Shown piece by piece: positions 18,636-21,124 of a stretch of DNA of 21,124 bases (position 1 is the stretch's first letter; every line of letters begins with the position of its first letter). Source of the stretch: Gracilariopsis chorda (taxonomy: Eukaryota; Rhodophyta; Florideophyceae; Gracilariales; Gracilariaceae); the NCBI GenBank assembly GCA_003194525.1, contig NBIV01000914.1, positions 1-21,124 on the forward strand, read 5' to 3'. The notes under the pieces are model-generated. The model did no database searches. It had not been told where the DNA came from and saw only the letters and a program-made list of their open reading frames with translations. The position numbers and the translations under genes were made by a program.

Positions 18636-19328
18636 GGCCAAAACATGTCTGAGTATGTGGACCAGTTTGCCTGTCTGTCCTCGCAGCTGGACCGCATGGG
18701 CAAGGATGCGGCTATACCTGAGTCTCACAAGGCACCTATGCTTCTGGCCTCTATTGACCCCAACTGCTCTTTGGAGTCAACTGCAGCAGCACTTAGGACC
18801 AAGGAGATCTCCGAACTGACATGGGACTATGTGGCGACAACCCTGATTGATGAATATAATGCTCGTGAAATGGGTTCAGGTAGTTCCAGTAGAGGTCGTA
18901 ATCGCAAAAAGAACAGGTACAAGGGTGGTGCCCGAATAAGTGGACACAGCAGATCATCGATTGGTAACGAAAATGATGGTAACGCGTCAGATTCGACCAC
19001 TGTTAACGACCCCACTGGTCGTCCGTATGCTGCAGGAAGCAGAAACGGGTACCACTGCACCTTCTGCGACCGTGATGGACATACCCAAGACCGATGTCAC
19101 GTGAATCCAGACAACCCTGACAACCATCTGCCACAAGCAATCTTGGACCAGCTGAGGGTGAACGCAGTTGAGAAGCCAAAGCGTTCTGGGAAGTCATCCA
19201 GTAGAGCGTCCAAAGTTGAGATTGCTGGTGTTGCTAATGAGAAGTCTCAGTGGTACCGCCAGCTATTAGTCACATCGACACTTATGCGGACAGTGGTGCT
19301 ACGTCTCATTTCTTCTGTTCTGTTGAAG
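18636..19328 (+). pseudogene. gag: copia Gag C-terminal half plus protease start, unit 2
   Basis: Cleanest copy of the gag 3' half: one frame runs from GQNMSEYVDQF through the basic region RGRNRKKNRYKGG and the CCHC knuckle (19056-19097) to VANEKS, where a missing T near 19248 shifts it. The protease motif DSGATSH (19289-19309) keeps its catalytic Asp. The frame is also open upstream into the antisense F1 LTR, to an ATG at 18591. Cut off by the F3 LTR at 19329. Confidence 0.87.
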
Positions 19329-20052
19329 TGTTGAACTCTACAAGTGGTCGAGTGCCTGGCCAACCCCCACAGAAGGTGTCAGCTTGGTCCAAAACCAAAC
19401 CTTCAGGGGACCATGGGCACTTTTGGAGCCCCTCGCTCCAAAAGCGCATATGCGCCTCTGCTCAAACCCAACGTGAAACGGCAATGTGATTGGCTACTGC
19501 AAAATGCTATATGCATTGTATACCGTACAAGTGTTATGGAGTGTATGGTACTAGATTGCGTATATGCACAAGTGGAGCAATGTGGTTGGTCCAAGTGTGC
19601 GCGCAGTAGACGGTTGTGCTGCAATGCCGAAGATGCGAATGGGAGCTGTATTGGGTGATTTGGGACAATGTGCGTTTGCGGGCTGCGCGGAGGGGTTGGA
19701 GTGCCAGGATGGTAATTGTTGATTTTTTAGAGCTGGTTCCAGATCAAGGGACTGGCAATGGATTTGCCGCATTGATTGATTTAGTTATTTGAAATTGTGA
19801 CCCTCTAGATTGTGTGCGCTTTTCGTGTACACCTGCACACACGAATAACGTGTAGTGTAATGGTGCAACCACCGCCGTCGCTTGCTGCGACGACGGTGAA
19901 GTGTGTGCGGTAGGGTATATGTAGATTGGCTTTGCCTGCTGTCGAGTAAACTGGTCGACGAAGGCTGACAACCTTCCTTGTTTTATTTTCTTGTTTCTTC
20001 TTCCTCCCGTTGTTTCTTCCCTTTTGTTTCATAACCCGCGTGCGTTGCAACA
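19329..20052 (+). mobile_element. F3-type LTR, full length, unit 2/3 boundary
   Basis: About 724 bp, counterpart of 9662-10382, ending GTTGCAACA before the primer site. Hairpin at 19871-19897. Confidence 0.85.
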
Positions 20053-20066
20053 GGTTATGGGCCCAG
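20053..20066 (+). promoter_or_regulatory. Primer-binding site, unit 3
   Basis: GGTTATGGGCCCAG, identical to 542-555. Confidence 0.9.
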
Positions 20067-20839
20067 AGCGTCGACTTTTTGCAGACGTTGCGCTCTACTA
20101 ATATCTCTTTGGATTCTAGGAAGACTGGTTTTTCTTTCGCGCAGGTACGCGTTGCGTTGCGAGCGAGCGAATTTTTGGAAGTCGAGTGGCAGTGGTGAAA
20201 GTAGGCAAAGCGTTCAGAGACACCTTCTCTGGTAAGCCGACCTGCGCCTGTTCCGATCCCTGCTTCTTTGCTTCAGCGCACAAGGGAGACTGCGCTATTT
20301 TTCCGGCAAGCGACTAGAAGGGGTTAACTGGTGAAAGCTTATCGCGTCAGCTACTAGCCTCCCTTGGACGTCTCGTACGGATTGTAAAGCCCCTCGCTCT
20401 GAAGTGCGCAGAGCAGGATTGGTTGCAGAAACCGCATCTCACCTGGAGAGAGTTACCAGGGACCAGAGGATTCGGACCTCTAGGGTAGCGGGGATAGTAT
20501 CTCCTGCCAGTGCGTTCGTCTTAAGAAGTTTTATTTCTGTCCAGGCTCGTATCAGTACGTCCTGTGAGTATACTCCGGGCGTTGAGTACCCGAACTCTGC
20601 CTGTGATCGCGTACGAGACGCGTCTCGACAAGCGTAGTAGACTTGAATACACGGTCTCCGCTGAAGTTTTCGCTGTTGAGTGTTTGAGATTCTTCTCCGC
20701 TCCAGTTTTTCTGGTTGTTTGTGTAACAGAAGCCTTGAAATCCCTCTTTCGGCTTCAATACATTGCGTGGATATCACTACATTTGGCATCTACATAGTTG
20801 CTTTTGTTGCTTTTCTTTGGTTCTAGTCCCGTAGGAACC
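20053..20839 (+). other. 5' leader, unit 3
   Basis: Third copy of the forward leader with palindrome at 20614-20627. No gene seen. Confidence 0.7.
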
Positions 20840-21124
20840 ATGTCCGACTCCGAAGTTGAAACGGAATCCACATCTGCAATGAAAATTCCTCGTTTCCATG
20901 GTAAGCGTGGTGATGATTATATGCTGTGGCGTCACCGTCTCCGTGCTCCATGCCGTATTAATGGTGTCTGGAATGTCGCAAATCCCTGTGGGGTTCAATC
21001 TACTACAGATATTTCAACTCAAGACACAACTACCGCAGGTAGTGGCACTGAAATAGCAACTCCCCGTATCATTGCGAAACGAGAAAAAGGCTTGTGGTAT
21101 CATCATCTGTGCTCTTGGTGATGC
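20840..21124 (+). pseudogene. gag: copia Gag N-terminal part, cut by window end
   Basis: ATG at 20840, same domain as 1330-1763, open until an extra A in the run at 21084-21088 shifts the frame a few codons before the window ends. Because the disrupting indel is in a homopolymer, a sequencing error is a real possibility. Confidence 0.8.

Larger units (their letters stand above)
9841..19509. repeat. Composite tandem unit 2
   Basis: Second copy, 9669 bp against 9840 bp for unit 1. The same junctions recur in the same order. The length difference comes mainly from deletions in the integrase fragment (about 16.17-16.43 kb and 17.03-17.08 kb), in the L1 LTR (about 17.46-17.5 kb) and in the reverse partial F1 LTR (about 18.33-18.36 kb). 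Elsewhere the two copies differ mostly by single-base indels. Confidence 0.95.
19510..21124. repeat. Composite tandem unit 3, cut by window end
   Basis: Third copy, covering the rest of the F3 LTR, the primer site, the leader and the first ~285 bp of gag. It shows the array goes on beyond the window, with at least 2.1 units present here. Confidence 0.93.

Noticed and set aside
1..21124. Bacterial, plasmid or organellar origin
   Set aside because: Copia gag, integrase, LTRs and an initiator tRNA-Met primer site fill the window, and no prokaryotic gene or operon structure is visible.

Overview
The window is eukaryotic nuclear repeat DNA made almost entirely of Ty1/copia-type LTR retrotransposon pieces. 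It carries no bacterial gene, host gene, tRNA, rRNA or CRISPR array that I can support. The organism cannot be fixed from the sequence: base composition is near 50% GC by eye, the elements carry a copia-type primer site, and a protist or oomycete-like genome would fit, but that is a guess.

Large-scale layout: one composite unit of about 9.7-9.8 kb is repeated head to tail. Unit 1 is 1-9840, unit 2 is 9841-19509, and unit 3 starts at 19510 and runs off the end. The unit boundary used here is only the window start; the natural boundary is the forward LTR called F3 (9662-10382 and 19329-20052, partial at 1-541). Each F3 is followed directly by a primer-binding site complementary to the anticodon arm of initiator tRNA-Met, a ~785 nt leader almost free of ATG, and the 5' half of a gag gene.

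Within unit 1, left to right: F3 LTR end (1-541); primer site and leader (542-1329); 5' half of gag (1330-1763); a second LTR type, L1, forward (1764-2568); a reverse-strand element running leftward from its own LTR, F1 (4983-5808), through primer site, leader, gag, protease and a deleted integrase (4982-2569); a forward pol fragment with integrase up to the first codons of reverse transcriptase (5809-7446); the first 278 bp of a forward F1 LTR (7447-7724); a second forward L1 LTR (7725-8503); the first ~470 bp of a reverse F1 LTR (8504-8971); the 3' half of gag plus protease (8972-9661); then the next F3 LTR. Unit 2 repeats this order feature by feature.

No reverse transcriptase or RNase H domain is present and no reading frame is intact, so the array as seen is non-autonomous. 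The forward fragments would together make most of one gag-pol gene but lie in the order gag-5', integrase, gag-3'/protease. The integrase and gag-3' fragments are each enclosed by two LTR starts pointing away from the fragment. Several differences between copies are one-base indels, often in homopolymers, which suggests either recent decay or uncorrected long-read errors. The most interesting non-coding signals are a leader palindrome with a compensatory base-pair change between the two elements, ATG-depleted leaders, and a short module shared by three otherwise diverged LTR types.
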